DNA of 64,000 bases. Origin: Sutcliffiella horikoshii (lineage in GTDB: Bacteria; Bacillota; Bacilli; Bacillales; Bacillaceae_I). Shown here one piece after another: positions 14,935 through 23,767 of the stretch. Every line of letters begins with the position of its first letter. Position 1 is the first letter of the stretch. The notes under the pieces were generated by a model that saw only the letters and a program-made list of their open reading frames with translations, was not told the origin of the DNA and searched no databases. The position numbers and the translations under genes were made by a program. The stretch is taken from NCBI RefSeq assembly GCF_020524325.1, contig NZ_JAIVKY010000005.1, positions 186,001-250,000 of the forward strand. Direction: 5' to 3'.

Positions 14935-16782
14935 ATGCGTAAAAAGCAGAAAATTGAATTGAATGATAATGTGAAAAAGAGATTCTACTACTCTACTGAT
15001 AATGCGATAGAGAAGCCTTTTAACTGGCAGCAGATGTGGCGGCTATTTTCTTATATGAAACCTTACTCCAAAACTTTGCTTCCTTTAGCTGTGATTACCA
15101 TGCTAATTGCAACAGCAGTAAGGTTAGCCATTCCAATCATCATTGGTAAATACTTATATGATGTTGCTATTAAGCAAAAAGATATGGATATGCTTGTCCA
15201 GCTAGCAGTGATTGTTTCCGTATTATATGTTGTATCCTATGTGGCTAATGCATTGAGGATACGATGGATGAACATGCTTGGACAGAACGTCATTTATGAT
15301 CTAAGGAAGCATCTATTCACACATGTACAAGGACTTTCCCACCGCTTCTTTGATCAACGTTCGGCTGGGTCCATACTGGTTCGAATCATGAATGACATAA
15401 ACTCCTTGCAAGAATTGTTTACAAACGGTGTTATCAACTTGTTAATGGACTTTATTTTACTAATTGGTATCGTAGTAATCCTCTTTTCATTAAGTCCAGA
15501 GTTGGCTACCGCCATTTTAATTATCTTGCCGATTATGTTCTTCATTTCCACAAGCTTGCGCAGAAAGATCAGAAGAGCATGGCAGGATGTACGTATAAAG
15601 CAGTCCATGTTGAATTCTCATTTAAATGAAAGTATTCAAGGTGTCCGTGTTACTCAATCTTTTACACAAGAAAGAGAAAACATGGGATTCTTTGACCGTA
15701 TCAATACAGAAAACTTTGAGTCTTGGAAAAATGCAACTAGACAGAATGCCATTTTCCGTCCATTTGTTGAGATGACCAATGCTGTTGGTACCGCCATTCT
15801 TATTTGGTATGGAGCTTACCTTATTCAACAAAGTTTGACTGGTGGCACAAGTACATTAACTGTCGGTATTTTCATTTCCTTTGCTTTTTACTTAGGAATG
15901 TTTTGGGAGCCAATCTCAAGACTAGGCCAGTTATATAATATGCTGTTAGTCGGTATGGCTTCTTCTGAACGTATCTTTGAATTTCTGGATGAAAAGCCAA
16001 TTGTGGATGAGAAGGACAACGCCATACAATTGGATTCCATTCGAGGGGAAATTGAGTTTAAGGATGTAGAGTTCTCCTATGACAGCAAACGTACCGCATT
16101 AAACCGTATTTCATTGAAAATGGAAGCAGGTCAAACGGTGGCACTGGTTGGTCATACCGGATCCGGGAAAACGACGATAGCCAATTTGATTTCTCGTTTC
16201 TATGATGCAACAGGAGGAGAAGTAAAGATTGACGGACATAATATCCGTGACATCTCTCTTCAAAGCCTGCGTTCTCAAATCAGTGTGGTATTGCAGGATA
16301 CCTTTATTTTCTCTGGAACTATTAATGATAATATCCGCTTCGGCAGACCTACTGCCACTGACGAAGAAGTTAGAGCCGCTGCTGAGGCGGTTGGTGCGAA
16401 TGAGTTCATTGAACGTCTGAAAAACGGCTATGAAACGGAAGTAGAGGAGAGAGGTAATGTCCTTTCTGTCGGGGAAAGACAATTGATTTCCTTTGCCAGA
16501 GCATTGTTAGCAGACCCTAGCATCATCATTTTAGATGAAGCAACTGCCAGCATAGATACGGAAACGGAAGTGAAGATCCAGACTGCTCTTAAACAGCTTC
16601 TGAAAGGTCGTACGGCTATCATTATCGCTCACCGTCTATCTACTATTCGGGAAGCAGATAACATCATTGTCCTTGACCATGGGAATATTATGGAGCAAGG
16701 CAATCATGATAAACTGATGGAGCATGGTGGCATCTATTATCATTTGGTAAAAGCGCAGTTTACGATGCAGGATGTAAGCTGA
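14935..16782 (+). CDS. Heterodimeric ABC exporter half-transporter, catalytic-site subunit
   Basis: 615 residues with an N-terminal extension, six helices and a C-terminal ATPase. Walker A is GHTGSGKT at 406-413 and Walker B ends in ILDEATASID, with the catalytic Glu535 present. The signature is LSVGE (510-514) instead of LSGGQ. So one ATP site is competent (Glu535 here plus LSGGQ of the first subunit) and the other is degenerate. GGCAGGTG precedes ATG 14935, 16 bases after the first gene. The pair forms an operon closed by a strong terminator. Confidence 0.9.
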   Translation: MRKKQKIELNDNVKKRFYYSTDNAIEKPFNWQQMWRLFSYMKPYSKTLLPLAVITMLIATAVRLAIPIIIGKYLYDVAIKQKDMDMLVQLAVIVSVLYVVSYVANALRIRWMNMLGQNVIYDLRKHLFTHVQGLSHRFFDQRSAGSILVRIMNDINSLQELFTNGVINLLMDFILLIGIVVILFSLSPELATAILIILPIMFFISTSLRRKIRRAWQDVRIKQSMLNSHLNESIQGVRVTQSFTQERENMGFFDRINTENFESWKNATRQNAIFRPFVEMTNAVGTAILIWYGAYLIQQSLTGGTSTLTVGIFISFAFYLGMFWEPISRLGQLYNMLLVGMASSERIFEFLDEKPIVDEKDNAIQLDSIRGEIEFKDVEFSYDSKRTALNRISLKMEAGQTVALVGHTGSGKTTIANLISRFYDATGGEVKIDGHNIRDISLQSLRSQISVVLQDTFIFSGTINDNIRFGRPTATDEEVRAAAEAVGANEFIERLKNGYETEVEERGNVLSVGERQLISFARALLADPSIIILDEATASIDTETEVKIQTALKQLLKGRTAIIIAHRLSTIREADNIIVLDHGNIMEQGNHDKLMEHGGIYYHLVKAQFTMQDVS

Positions 16783-16789
16783 TAATAAG

Positions 16790-16821
16790 AAAAGACATCG
16801 GTTGTTGGCCGATGTCTTTTT
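16790..16821 (+). terminator. Terminator after the ABC operon
   Basis: AAAAGACATCGG pairs with CCGATGTCTTTT around seven bases, followed by T. It almost touches the end of the minus-strand micro-ORF and may serve both strands. Confidence 0.9.
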
Positions 16822-16824
16822 GTG

Positions 16825-16914
16825 TCAATGATACTCTAGTTTTTCAGTAATATAGCAAGCAGCCAGAAAAATAGGGCAGAGGACAGCAATCAGAACAACA
16901 ATATTGACATCCAT
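16825..16914 (-). CDS. Candidate 29-residue membrane micropeptide downstream of the XRE gene
   Basis: AAAGGAG on the minus strand lies 9 bases before an ATG, 4 bases after the stop of the XRE gene. The frame encodes one hydrophobic segment (IVVLIAVLCPIFLAACYI) and a short charged tail (TEKLEYH). LAAC would fit a lipobox, but the N-terminus has no positive charge, so a single-pass peptide is more likely. A competing GTG at 16918 is closer to ideal spacing and would give a different Cys-rich 24-residue frame. No known family recognised. Confidence 0.45.
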   Translation of the reverse strand: MDVNIVVLIAVLCPIFLAACYITEKLEYH

Positions 16915-16918
16915 TCAC

Positions 16919-17386
16919 TCATTCTCCTTTCTTTTGTGCTGATAGCTCATTCAATCTGTGTAGCGCATCCTCTTTTTCAAAAGAGCTGTACCAGCGAAAG
17001 TCCATTTCATCAAGAATTCTATAATGCTGACTGATGACATTTTGCTGAAGACGGAATTGCCCTAGCATTTTTATTTCTTTCCACCAAACTTTTCCGCCCA
17101 TTGTCTTGTCTATTGGGGTATCTATTTTCTGGTGAGCAATTGTTTCCATAACTTCTAATGGATCAGCTCCAAGCACAGAGGATAATACTTGGCTTTCCCT
17201 GAATAGAGCGCAAGTAGCTGCACAAACGGTCCAGCCGGCTGTAGTACGGCCTTTTTCGATTTGTACTAGTGTCTTCTTGGATATCCCTAAAATTTCCGCC
17301 ATCTTATCTTGTGTGTAGTTATGTTCCGTTCGAATGAGCTTGAGTTTATTTGATATTAAAGTGATAGCTTCGTCTTGAGTCATCAT
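16919..17386 (-). CDS. XRE-family helix-turn-helix regulator
   Basis: 155 residues. The N-terminal HTH (about 14-52) contains NYTQDKMAEILGISKKTLVQIEKGR, shown by the segments NYTQDKMAEILGIS and KKTLVQIEKGR. The remaining 100 residues match no family I recognise. AAAAAGGAG lies 13 bases before ATG 17386, so ATG 17383 is no better. It is divergent from ktrC, and an inverted repeat sits in the shared gap. Targets unknown; it may control itself and the micropeptide gene below it. Confidence 0.82.
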   Translation of the reverse strand: MMTQDEAITLISNKLKLIRTEHNYTQDKMAEILGISKKTLVQIEKGRTTAGWTVCAATCALFRESQVLSSVLGADPLEVMETIAHQKIDTPIDKTMGGKVWWKEIKMLGQFRLQQNVISQHYRILDEMDFRWYSSFEKEDALHRLNELSAQKKGE

Positions 17387-17416
17387 AGGTTTCAGAATGC
17401 TCCTTTTTATATTATA

Positions 17417-17432
17417 AGTGTAATTTTACACT
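17417..17432 (-). promoter_or_regulatory. Palindromic operator candidate upstream of the XRE gene
   Basis: AGTGTAA-TT-TTACACT has perfect 7-bp arms. On the minus strand it directly precedes TATAAT, so it sits in the -10/-35 spacer of the regulator gene, a classic site for autorepression. Confidence 0.55.
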
Positions 17433-17558
17433 TTGTTGGCGGGGAGTTCAATAATTTTCTGAAAACTTTTTTTCAGAGGAATCATATTCACCTCAAGAAA
17501 ATGTGGGATTATGGTACAATAGTATCTATACATACCAGAGTAAATGGGGGAAACTAGG

Positions 17559-18224
17559 TTGAAAAGAAAAGAGTTTGCCGTTATTGGATTAGGGCGTTTT
17601 GGAGGAAGTATGGTTCAGGCATTGAGTGACGAGGGAGTAGAGGTCCTTGCGATTGATAATGATGAAGAGAAAGTGAACCAGTTTGCAAATATAGCATCAC
17701 ATGCCGTTGTCGGCGATACGACGGATGAGGCTGTGCTCAAAAGTATCGGGATCCGTAATTTTGATCATGTAATCGTTGCCATTGGTGATAATATTCAAGC
17801 AAGTATTTTGACCACCTTGATTCTAAAAGAACTGGGAGTTAAACATATAACGGTCAAGGCGACTAATGATTATCATGAAAAAGTATTGAGTCGCATTGGT
17901 GCCGATCAAGTAGTGCATCCTGAGCGTGACATGGGAAGACGTATTGCCCATAATATTGTCTCTAATAACGTTCTGGATTATCTGGAGCTTTCGGATGAGC
18001 ATAGTATCGTAGAGATAGTTGCTAGTCGGCGTTTGGATGGAAACTCGTTGATTGATCTGGATATTCGTGCTAAATACGGAATTAACATTGTTGCGATTAA
18101 GCGTGGGAGAGATATCATTGTCTCACCTCAGGCAACTGATGCCATTAGGCAAGGGGATATTCTCATTGTAATCGGAGCAGATACGGATATAACACGTTTT
18201 GAGAAGAATGTGGTGGAAGAATAG
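17559..18224 (+). CDS. ktrC: KtrC, potassium uptake regulatory (RCK) subunit
   Basis: A cytosolic gating subunit of the Ktr potassium channel. It has a Rossmann RCK_N domain with GLGRFGGS from residue 10 and an RCK_C domain from about 135; in B. subtilis KtrC binds c-di-AMP there. I chose TTG 17559, about 7 bases after GGGGGA, because it yields 221 residues, the B. subtilis KtrC length; an ATG at 17544 would overlap the ribosome-binding site. With DarB this is a second c-di-AMP-linked gene in the window. rnjA follows convergently, as in B. subtilis. Confidence 0.93.
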   Translation: MKRKEFAVIGLGRFGGSMVQALSDEGVEVLAIDNDEEKVNQFANIASHAVVGDTTDEAVLKSIGIRNFDHVIVAIGDNIQASILTTLILKELGVKHITVKATNDYHEKVLSRIGADQVVHPERDMGRRIAHNIVSNNVLDYLELSDEHSIVEIVASRRLDGNSLIDLDIRAKYGINIVAIKRGRDIIVSPQATDAIRQGDILIVIGADTDITRFEKNVVEE

Positions 18225-18234
18225 TTTAGTTAGG

Positions 18235-18268
18235 ACCAGTGAGGGGAGGAGACCTTGCTGGTTTTTTG
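18235..18268 (+). terminator. Terminator after ktrC
   Basis: ACCAG...AGG pairs with CCT...CTGGT and is followed by T6. Confidence 0.75.
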
Positions 18269-18300
18269 TTGTTCCTATTAGAGATTGTGTTTAGATTTCC

Positions 18301-18362
18301 GAAATGTCACAATAACCTCTAAAAAAGTCACAATAAACCTTCAAAAAGTTACAATCACCTCC
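18301..18362. repeat. Three phased 21-bp repeats between ktrC and rnjA
   Basis: The motif GTCACAATAA and its variants start at 18306, 18327 and 18348, exactly 21 bases apart, each followed by an ACCTC or ACCTTC element and an A-run. They lie between two convergent genes. No frame or hairpin explains them. Confidence 0.8.
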
Positions 18363-18444
18363 ACTGTGCCTCAAAATCGCATCATCAGGTTTATGAAATC
18401 CCTAAATTAGCCCCATACCTACCCCCTGAATAACGATATACAAC

Positions 18445-18482
18445 GAAAAAACTCCCCCAGACCACAAAGGTCTGGGGGAGTT
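18445..18482 (-). terminator. Terminator of rnjA (minus strand)
   Basis: ACTCCCCCAGACC pairs perfectly with GGTCTGGGGGAGT around five bases. The A-run at 18446-18450 becomes a T-run on the minus strand, 20 bases past the rnjA stop. Confidence 0.9.
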
Positions 18483-18502
18483 CCAACTATTTCACCTTAT
18501 AA

Positions 18503-20170
18503 TTAAACTTCCATAATGATAGGAAGGATCATTGGACGGCGTTTTGTTTTTTCGTATAAGAACGGAGCAAGTGTGTCCGTAATTTCATTCTTGATTTCAG
18601 ACCATTGTGTTGTGCGGCGTTCCATGATTTTATTCAGGTGTTTGGAAATTAAGGACTGTGCGTCATTGATCAAGTCACCGGATTCTCTCATATAAACGAA
18701 ACCGCGTGAAATGATGTCTGGGCCTGAAGCAATACGGAAGTCTTTCATGTTAATGCTAACTACGACAACCACTAGACCTTCTTCAGAAAGGATGCGGCGG
18801 TCACGTAGAACGATGTTACCGATATCTCCGATACCATTTCCGTCAATGTAGACATTACCGGATGGTATCTTACCAGCTACAGAAGCCTCATCTTCGCTAA
18901 GTGCAAGAACTTCACCATTGTCCATGATAAAGCAGTTCTCTTCCGGTACTCCACAATCAATCGCAAGCTGTTTGTGTGTAATTTGCATGCGGTATTCACC
19001 GTGAATAGGCATGAAATATTTTGGTTTGATCAAGCGAAGCATAAGTTTTTGTTCTTGCTGTCCACCATGACCAGAAGTATGAATGTCGCTTAATGAACCG
19101 TGGATTACATCAGCACCTGCGCGGAACAACATGTTGATGGTACGGTTTACACTTAATGTGTTTCCTGGGATAGGAGAGGATGAGAATACAACCGTGTCTC
19201 CAGGAATGATTTGAATTTGACGGTGAGTACCGTTGGCAATTCTTGAAAGAGCGGCCATTGGTTCCCCTTGGCTTCCGGTACAAAGGATAGTGACTTTGTT
19301 TGCCGGCATGCGGTTAATTTGGTTTGTTTCGATAAATGTATCTTTAGGTGCTTGGATATAACCAAGTTCCTGACCTATATTGATTGCTGCTTCCATGCTG
19401 CGTCCGAAGACAGCGACTTTTCTGCCGTGAGCTACAGCAGCTTCCACTACTTGTTGCAGACGGTGGATGTTAGATGCGAATGTAGCGAAAATCACACGAC
19501 CATCTACTTTGCGGAAGATGTCCTGGATGCTCTCACCAACGCGGCGCTCTGACATAGTGAAGTCAGGGATCTCACTGTTTGTACTGTCGGATAATAAGCA
19601 AAGGACGCCTTCTTTTCCGATTTCGGCCATTTTCGTTAAGTTTGCAGGCTCTCCAACTGGAGTGAAGTCAAACTTGAAGTCACCAGTATGAACAATATTC
19701 CCTTGAGGAGTTTTCACAACAACTCCGTATGAGTCTGGGATACTGTGAGTGGTGCGGAAGAATGTTACCGAAGTTTTACGGAACTTGATGATATCATCTT
19801 CTTGGATTTCAATAAGTTTTGCCTTACGAAGAAGACCATGCTCTTCTAATTTGTTTTTAATCAGGCCAAGAGCAAGTTTGCCGCCATATACCGGAATGTC
19901 TACTTCACGAAGCAGGTAAGGAATTCCACCGATGTGGTCTTCGTGCCCGTGAGTGACGAAAAGGCCTTTAATTTTCTCTTGGTTCTTTACTAAATACGTA
20001 TAATCTGGAATAACATAATCGATTCCTAGTAGTTCGTCTTCAGGAAATTTAATACCGGCATCAATTAAGATGATTTCATCTTGAAATTGGACTGCATAGG
20101 TGTTTTTCCCGATCTCACCTAGCCCGCCTAAAGCGAAAACCGCTGCTTGATTGTTCTTTACAAATTTCAT
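18503..20170 (-). CDS. rnjA: Ribonuclease J1
   Basis: The 5'-3' exo- and endoribonuclease central to mRNA turnover and rRNA maturation in Bacillus. 555 residues. The metallo-beta-lactamase core has the zinc motif HGHEDH at 74-79, DAGIKFPED near 37 and LSDSTNSE near 200, followed by the beta-CASP region ([15 protein letters not shown]) and the C-terminal domain. It follows rpoY after a 6-base gap, the standard Bacillus arrangement. Confidence 0.97.
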   Translation of the reverse strand: MKFVKNNQAAVFALGGLGEIGKNTYAVQFQDEIILIDAGIKFPEDELLGIDYVIPDYTYLVKNQEKIKGLFVTHGHEDHIGGIPYLLREVDIPVYGGKLALGLIKNKLEEHGLLRKAKLIEIQEDDIIKFRKTSVTFFRTTHSIPDSYGVVVKTPQGNIVHTGDFKFDFTPVGEPANLTKMAEIGKEGVLCLLSDSTNSEIPDFTMSERRVGESIQDIFRKVDGRVIFATFASNIHRLQQVVEAAVAHGRKVAVFGRSMEAAINIGQELGYIQAPKDTFIETNQINRMPANKVTILCTGSQGEPMAALSRIANGTHRQIQIIPGDTVVFSSSPIPGNTLSVNRTINMLFRAGADVIHGSLSDIHTSGHGGQQEQKLMLRLIKPKYFMPIHGEYRMQITHKQLAIDCGVPEENCFIMDNGEVLALSEDEASVAGKIPSGNVYIDGNGIGDIGNIVLRDRRILSEEGLVVVVVSINMKDFRIASGPDIISRGFVYMRESGDLINDAQSLISKHLNKIMERRTTQWSEIKNEITDTLAPFLYEKTKRRPMILPIIMEV

Positions 20171-20176
20171 TGTCTA

Positions 20177-20386
20177 TCAGATCTCCAATACTTTAAAGTT
20201 TTCGGATTGCTTTTCATACTCATAGAAATCTCCTGATACAGGCTGGATAAACTCTATGTTATATGGCTTGTCCTTAAGTTTTCTACGGACTTCAAACACT
20301 GCAGATGCTTCCACATAAAGAGATTCCGTCTTTTCTCTCACTGGTGCTTCAGCTACATCTTCTTGATAATACACTTTAAATAACAT
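20177..20386 (-). CDS. rpoY: RpoY, epsilon subunit of RNA polymerase
   Basis: 69 residues matching YkzG/RpoY ([20 protein letters not shown] at the N-terminus and [18 protein letters not shown] later). It is a small Firmicute RNA polymerase subunit that binds near the beta-prime jaw. GGAGAGATAGC precedes ATG 20386 on the minus strand. It is cotranscribed with rnjA. Upstream at about 20474-20541 an interrupted inverted repeat (GTAAGGGAAAAA with TTTTTTCCTTAC) may fold in the leader. Confidence 0.96.
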   Translation of the reverse strand: MLFKVYYQEDVAEAPVREKTESLYVEASAVFEVRRKLKDKPYNIEFIQPVSGDFYEYEKQSENFKVLEI

Positions 20387-20749
20387 TGCTATCTCTCCTT
20401 AAAAAAATCTTCCAGCCCTTCGCCTCTCCTTAGTCAGTAAGGGAAGGAACCAGTATATATAGTTATTTTATGTAAGGGAAAAAGGCGGAAGTGTCCGTCG
20501 ACCCACTATCTTGCGTCAAGCTACAATGCTTTTTTCCTTACAAAAAGACAACGCGAATTTTAATAATGCTTCCTAGTAATATCCATATAGCATAACCGGT
20601 CATTGGCCAAAAAGCCATTATTACCCTATATTATATACGATACATGATGAAATTTCATGTTTTTCCCTAAAAGAAGTGCTTTTCTATTTTCTCCAATAGC
20701 TAAAGATTAAAAACAGAGGGAGGGAAATTCATGGATAAATAATATGTAA

Positions 20750-20773
20750 GAGTCCTCCAATAAAGAAGGACTC
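20750..20773. other. Small hairpin without a T-run
   Basis: GAGTCCT pairs with AGGACTC around 10 bases, between a three-codon frame (20731-20742) and the end of a minus-strand micro-ORF. It is not a good terminator on either strand. The 20387-21177 gap otherwise shows only the candidate micro-ORF. Confidence 0.5.
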
Positions 20774-20787
20774 ATTAATAACATGTA

Positions 20788-20859
20788 CTAGGCAATAGTT
20801 TTTCGTTTAAGAATATTGTTCATTCTACGCAGTATTTTCTTTCTTAGCCTTCTTAGCAT
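20788..20859 (-). CDS. Candidate 23-residue cationic micropeptide
   Basis: On the minus strand AAGGAG lies 10 bases before an ATG opening 23 codons, ending in TAG. Ten residues are Arg or Lys, in runs such as LRRLRKKILRR and LKRKT, which would form a basic amphipathic helix. It lies alone in the 790-bp gap between rpoY and the DMT permease. No family recognised. The ribosome-binding site and strong composition support it, but chance cannot be excluded at this length. Confidence 0.4.
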   Translation of the reverse strand: MLRRLRKKILRRMNNILKRKTIA

Positions 20860-21177
20860 AAGCGTTTCACTCCTTGTACTTAAGGTACGTTCTGTTTGTT
20901 AGTAGTTAATATGCGTCAAACAGAGTAATTAGTTGCTGGTAAATATACGAAATTTCAGTACATGAGGAAATGGCTTTAACATCTAAACAATATACGTAGA
21001 ATTTAGTATGGTTATCCTCAGAGTAACATATAAATGGTCTATTGGGAATAAGGCCTTTGGTTGACTTTTATTACATATGAAATGATGAACAAATTTTCAT
21101 TGACAGCAAACGTTTTCTTCGTGTAGGTTAAAATAAATATTTATTTCGTTACCCTAAAAGTTAAGGTGGTAAGTTGA

Positions 21178-22083
21178 ATGAAGCGACTGTATGCAGCATT
21201 ATTTACATTAAGTTTGATTTGGGGCATGTCCTTTCTATTTATAAAGTTGCTTGTAGTGGATTTAGGTGTTTGGGGAGTTGTGTTTTGGAGATGTATGTTT
21301 GGGGCAGGAACACTATTTATTCTGCTTCTTATTCAAAATAAATTAAAGTTACTCCGGAACCTCCCACTACTTCCTATTGTCTTGATAGCAATATTAAATA
21401 ATGCCCTTCCTTGGGCGCTTATTGCAGTTAGTGTAACATCGATCAGCAGCAGTCTTGCTTCGGTTGTCAATGCTACGACACCGATCTGGACAATCTTGAT
21501 TGGCTTTTCCATCTTCTCGAGTAAAATGGAAAAGATGCAGTGGATTGGTGTCAGTGTCGGATTTCTTGGGATCATTGTTTTACTGGAATTAAATATTCTC
21601 CAATTGTTTCAGGATAATCTTCTCGGTGTAGGGACGATGTTGGGAGCGACCATTTGTTATGGTTTCGGTGCGCACCTTAGCAAGAGACATTTACAGAATA
21701 CCCCAATTACTGTTATTTCTTTTAGTACGTTAGCAGTCGCTGGGATTTTGTCCGGGATAATGCTGGCATTTGTGCAACCAACGGGGTTTTTAGCAGTAGG
21801 AAGTTTGTCTATTTTGGTATCTTTGATTGGTTTAGGGGTCTTTGGGTCCGGTGTTGCGTATCTTCTTTACTATTACATGGTAAAGGAAGGGAGCGCGGAA
21901 TTTGCCTCCCTTGTCACGTATATTGTACCGATTACAGCCATGTTATGGGGAAGTATATTATTAGGTGAAAAAATTACACCTCATATGCTTTTTGGTTTGA
22001 TTCTTATCTTTAGTGGTGTATATTTATCTTCGTATAAAACTAAGGAAAAAAAACAAAAAGTGATAAAAAATGTCACAGTCTAA
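21178..22083 (+). CDS. EamA/DMT-family permease
   Basis: 301 residues, ten predicted helices in two EamA repeats (about 5-140 and 150-290). Typical signs are SLIWGMSFLFIKLLV at the N-terminus, the aromatic FWRCMFGAG and VNATTPIWTILIG in repeat 1, and a lysine-rich cytosolic tail. It is a probable metabolite exporter; substrate unknown. AAGGTGGTAAGTTGA precedes the ATG. It stands between rpoY and ykrA, outside the B. subtilis order. Confidence 0.85.
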   Translation: MKRLYAALFTLSLIWGMSFLFIKLLVVDLGVWGVVFWRCMFGAGTLFILLLIQNKLKLLRNLPLLPIVLIAILNNALPWALIAVSVTSISSSLASVVNATTPIWTILIGFSIFSSKMEKMQWIGVSVGFLGIIVLLELNILQLFQDNLLGVGTMLGATICYGFGAHLSKRHLQNTPITVISFSTLAVAGILSGIMLAFVQPTGFLAVGSLSILVSLIGLGVFGSGVAYLLYYYMVKEGSAEFASLVTYIVPITAMLWGSILLGEKITPHMLFGLILIFSGVYLSSYKTKEKKQKVIKNVTV

Positions 22084-22101
22084 AGAAGTAAGGTGATTAA
22101 A

Positions 22102-22890
22102 ATGGAAAAGAAGATAGTATTTTTCGATATAGACGGAACGTTGCTCAATCATCAAAAAGAACTGCCTGCCTCTACAAAGCAGGCTATTAAAGAACTTAAG
22201 GAACAAGGGGTTTATGTAGCAATTGCAACAGGAAGGGCTCCGTTCATGTTTGAAGATTTACGCAAGGAATTGGAGATAGATACCTTTGTGAGCTTTAACG
22301 GTCAGTATGTCGTTTTTGAAGGGGAAGTAATTTATAAAAACCCTTTAAATGCAGAAAAATTACATTTGCTTCGTGAATATTCCGAAAAAGTTTCTCATCC
22401 ACTGGTTTATTTAAACCACCAAACAATGAAGGCGAACGTTGAAAATCATCCATTTATTAATGAAAGTATGGGAAGCCTCAAGTTTGTCCATCCAGAGTAT
22501 GGTCCAAGCTTTCTTGATGAGACGGAGATCTATCAAGCATTATTGTTCATAGAGGATGAGCACCAGCAAAGTTATGTGGAAGCATATGAAGATTTCGATT
22601 TCATCCGCTGGCATCAGTACTCCACAGATATCCTTCCGAAAGGCGGTTCGAAAGCAATCGGGATTCAAAGGATGCTAGAAAGATTACCATTTAAGAAAGA
22701 GAACGTATTCGCTTTTGGAGATGGGTTGAATGATATTGAAATGATTGATTTTGTCGGAACAGGTGTTGCGATGGGAAATGCGCATCCGGAATTATTAAAA
22801 GTAGCCAACCATGTTACAAAAGATGTGGGGGAAGATGGAATTCTTCATGGGCTCGAGCAAGTTGGATTATTAAAACAGAAAATACGTTAA
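22102..22890 (+). CDS. ykrA: YkrA, HAD-superfamily Cof-type hydrolase
   Basis: 262 residues. HAD motif I is FFDIDGTLLNHQK at about 6-18, motif II is ATGRAPF, motif III uses the Lys of LPKGGSKAIG and motif IV is AFGDGLNDIEM. The cap insert places it in the type IIB (Cof) group, probably a sugar-phosphate or nucleotide phosphatase. I chose ATG 22102, 6 bases after AAGGTG, over the in-frame GTG 22093 that overlaps it. The order ykrA-def-ykyA-pdh matches B. subtilis. Confidence 0.9.
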   Translation: MEKKIVFFDIDGTLLNHQKELPASTKQAIKELKEQGVYVAIATGRAPFMFEDLRKELEIDTFVSFNGQYVVFEGEVIYKNPLNAEKLHLLREYSEKVSHPLVYLNHQTMKANVENHPFINESMGSLKFVHPEYGPSFLDETEIYQALLFIEDEHQQSYVEAYEDFDFIRWHQYSTDILPKGGSKAIGIQRMLERLPFKKENVFAFGDGLNDIEMIDFVGTGVAMGNAHPELLKVANHVTKDVGEDGILHGLEQVGLLKQKIR

Positions 22891-22895
22891 GGAAA

Positions 22896-22941
22896 AACAA
22901 GAAGCCTGATCGACACACAATCGATCAGGCTTTCTTGTTTT
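22896..22941. terminator. Terminator between ykrA and def
   Basis: AAGCCTGATCGA pairs perfectly with TCGATCAGGCTT around seven bases, extended by AACAAG and CTTGTT. It can act on both strands for the two convergent genes. Confidence 0.92.
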
Positions 22942-22957
22942 TAAAATAATAAGATCC

Positions 22958-22973
22958 GGTTGATTTCCGTTAC
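22958..22973 (+). repeat. Remnant of the left end of the palindromic repeat
   Basis: GGTTGATTTCCGTTAC matches the first 14-15 bases of copies A3 and A5, then similarity stops. It lies just after a terminator, where full copies are found. Confidence 0.5.
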
Positions 22974-22995
22974 TTATGTTTTTAAAATTAAAAAA

Positions 22996-23550
22996 TCATC
23001 TCTCTACCGGTATCGCTCCTTCTGGAGGTTGGAAAGGATTTTCTTTGTTTATGTGGTCATAGAACATGATGCCGTTCAGGTGGTCAATTTCATGTTGAAA
23101 TACAATGGCTACTAGCCCTTTTAATCTTAGTTTAACTTCTTCACCTTGCAGTGTGGTGGCTTTAACCGTTACCCGAGCATATCTCGGTACAAGACCTGGA
23201 ACGTCCCTATCTACAGAAAGACAACCTTCACCTGAGGTTAGAAAACTTTTTTCAACAGAATGGCTAACAATCCTCGGGTTGAAAAGTGCATAGCTATGTA
23301 GTGTCCCGTTTTCATCTCTAATATGAACGGCAATCATCTTTTTAGGAACATTGATCTGTGGAGCTGCCAATCCCACTCCTGGGCGTAAATTGTATTGTTG
23401 AGAAATATCAGGGTTTTGACTGTTCTGAAGGTACTCCATCATCTTTTGTAGAATAGTGGAATCTTCCTGAGATGGGGGAAGGGATACGTCACTTGCTTCT
23501 GCGCGTAATGTTGGATGCCCTTCTTTAATGATGTCTTTCGCTGTAAGCAT
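22996..23550 (-). CDS. def: Peptide deformylase
   Basis: Removes the N-formyl group from nascent proteins. 184 residues with all three motifs: GVGLAAPQ at 58-65, EGCLS at 108-112 (metal-binding Cys110) and HEIDH at 153-157. The length and the insert between motifs 1 and 2 fit the type II enzymes of Gram-positives, B. subtilis DefB/YkrB. ATG 23550 is preceded by GATAGGAGTG on the minus strand. Confidence 0.96.
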   Translation of the reverse strand: MLTAKDIIKEGHPTLRAEASDVSLPPSQEDSTILQKMMEYLQNSQNPDISQQYNLRPGVGLAAPQINVPKKMIAVHIRDENGTLHSYALFNPRIVSHSVEKSFLTSGEGCLSVDRDVPGLVPRYARVTVKATTLQGEEVKLRLKGLVAIVFQHEIDHLNGIMFYDHINKENPFQPPEGAIPVER

Positions 23551-23767
23551 GATTTCACTCCTATCTTTTATACTTTTATACTATACTCCAATTTAATGTA
23601 AATAGGGTAGTGACAAACTATCTCATTATATAGTACCAAAAGCTAGATGGTACTTGAAACAATTCGTTTTGCTTTATTTATTTTTATGCTTAACACATGA
23701 ATTTAATATTGTAAAAATTAGCAATAAAATTTATAGTTAAAGAGAAGATACGTTAGGGGGATTTAAA

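Noticed and set aside
20731-20742. Three-codon frame after a strong GGGAGGG
   Set aside because: ATG GAT AAA TAA is too short to call; it may be a chance start or the remnant of a larger gene, so it is only mentioned with the hairpin that follows.
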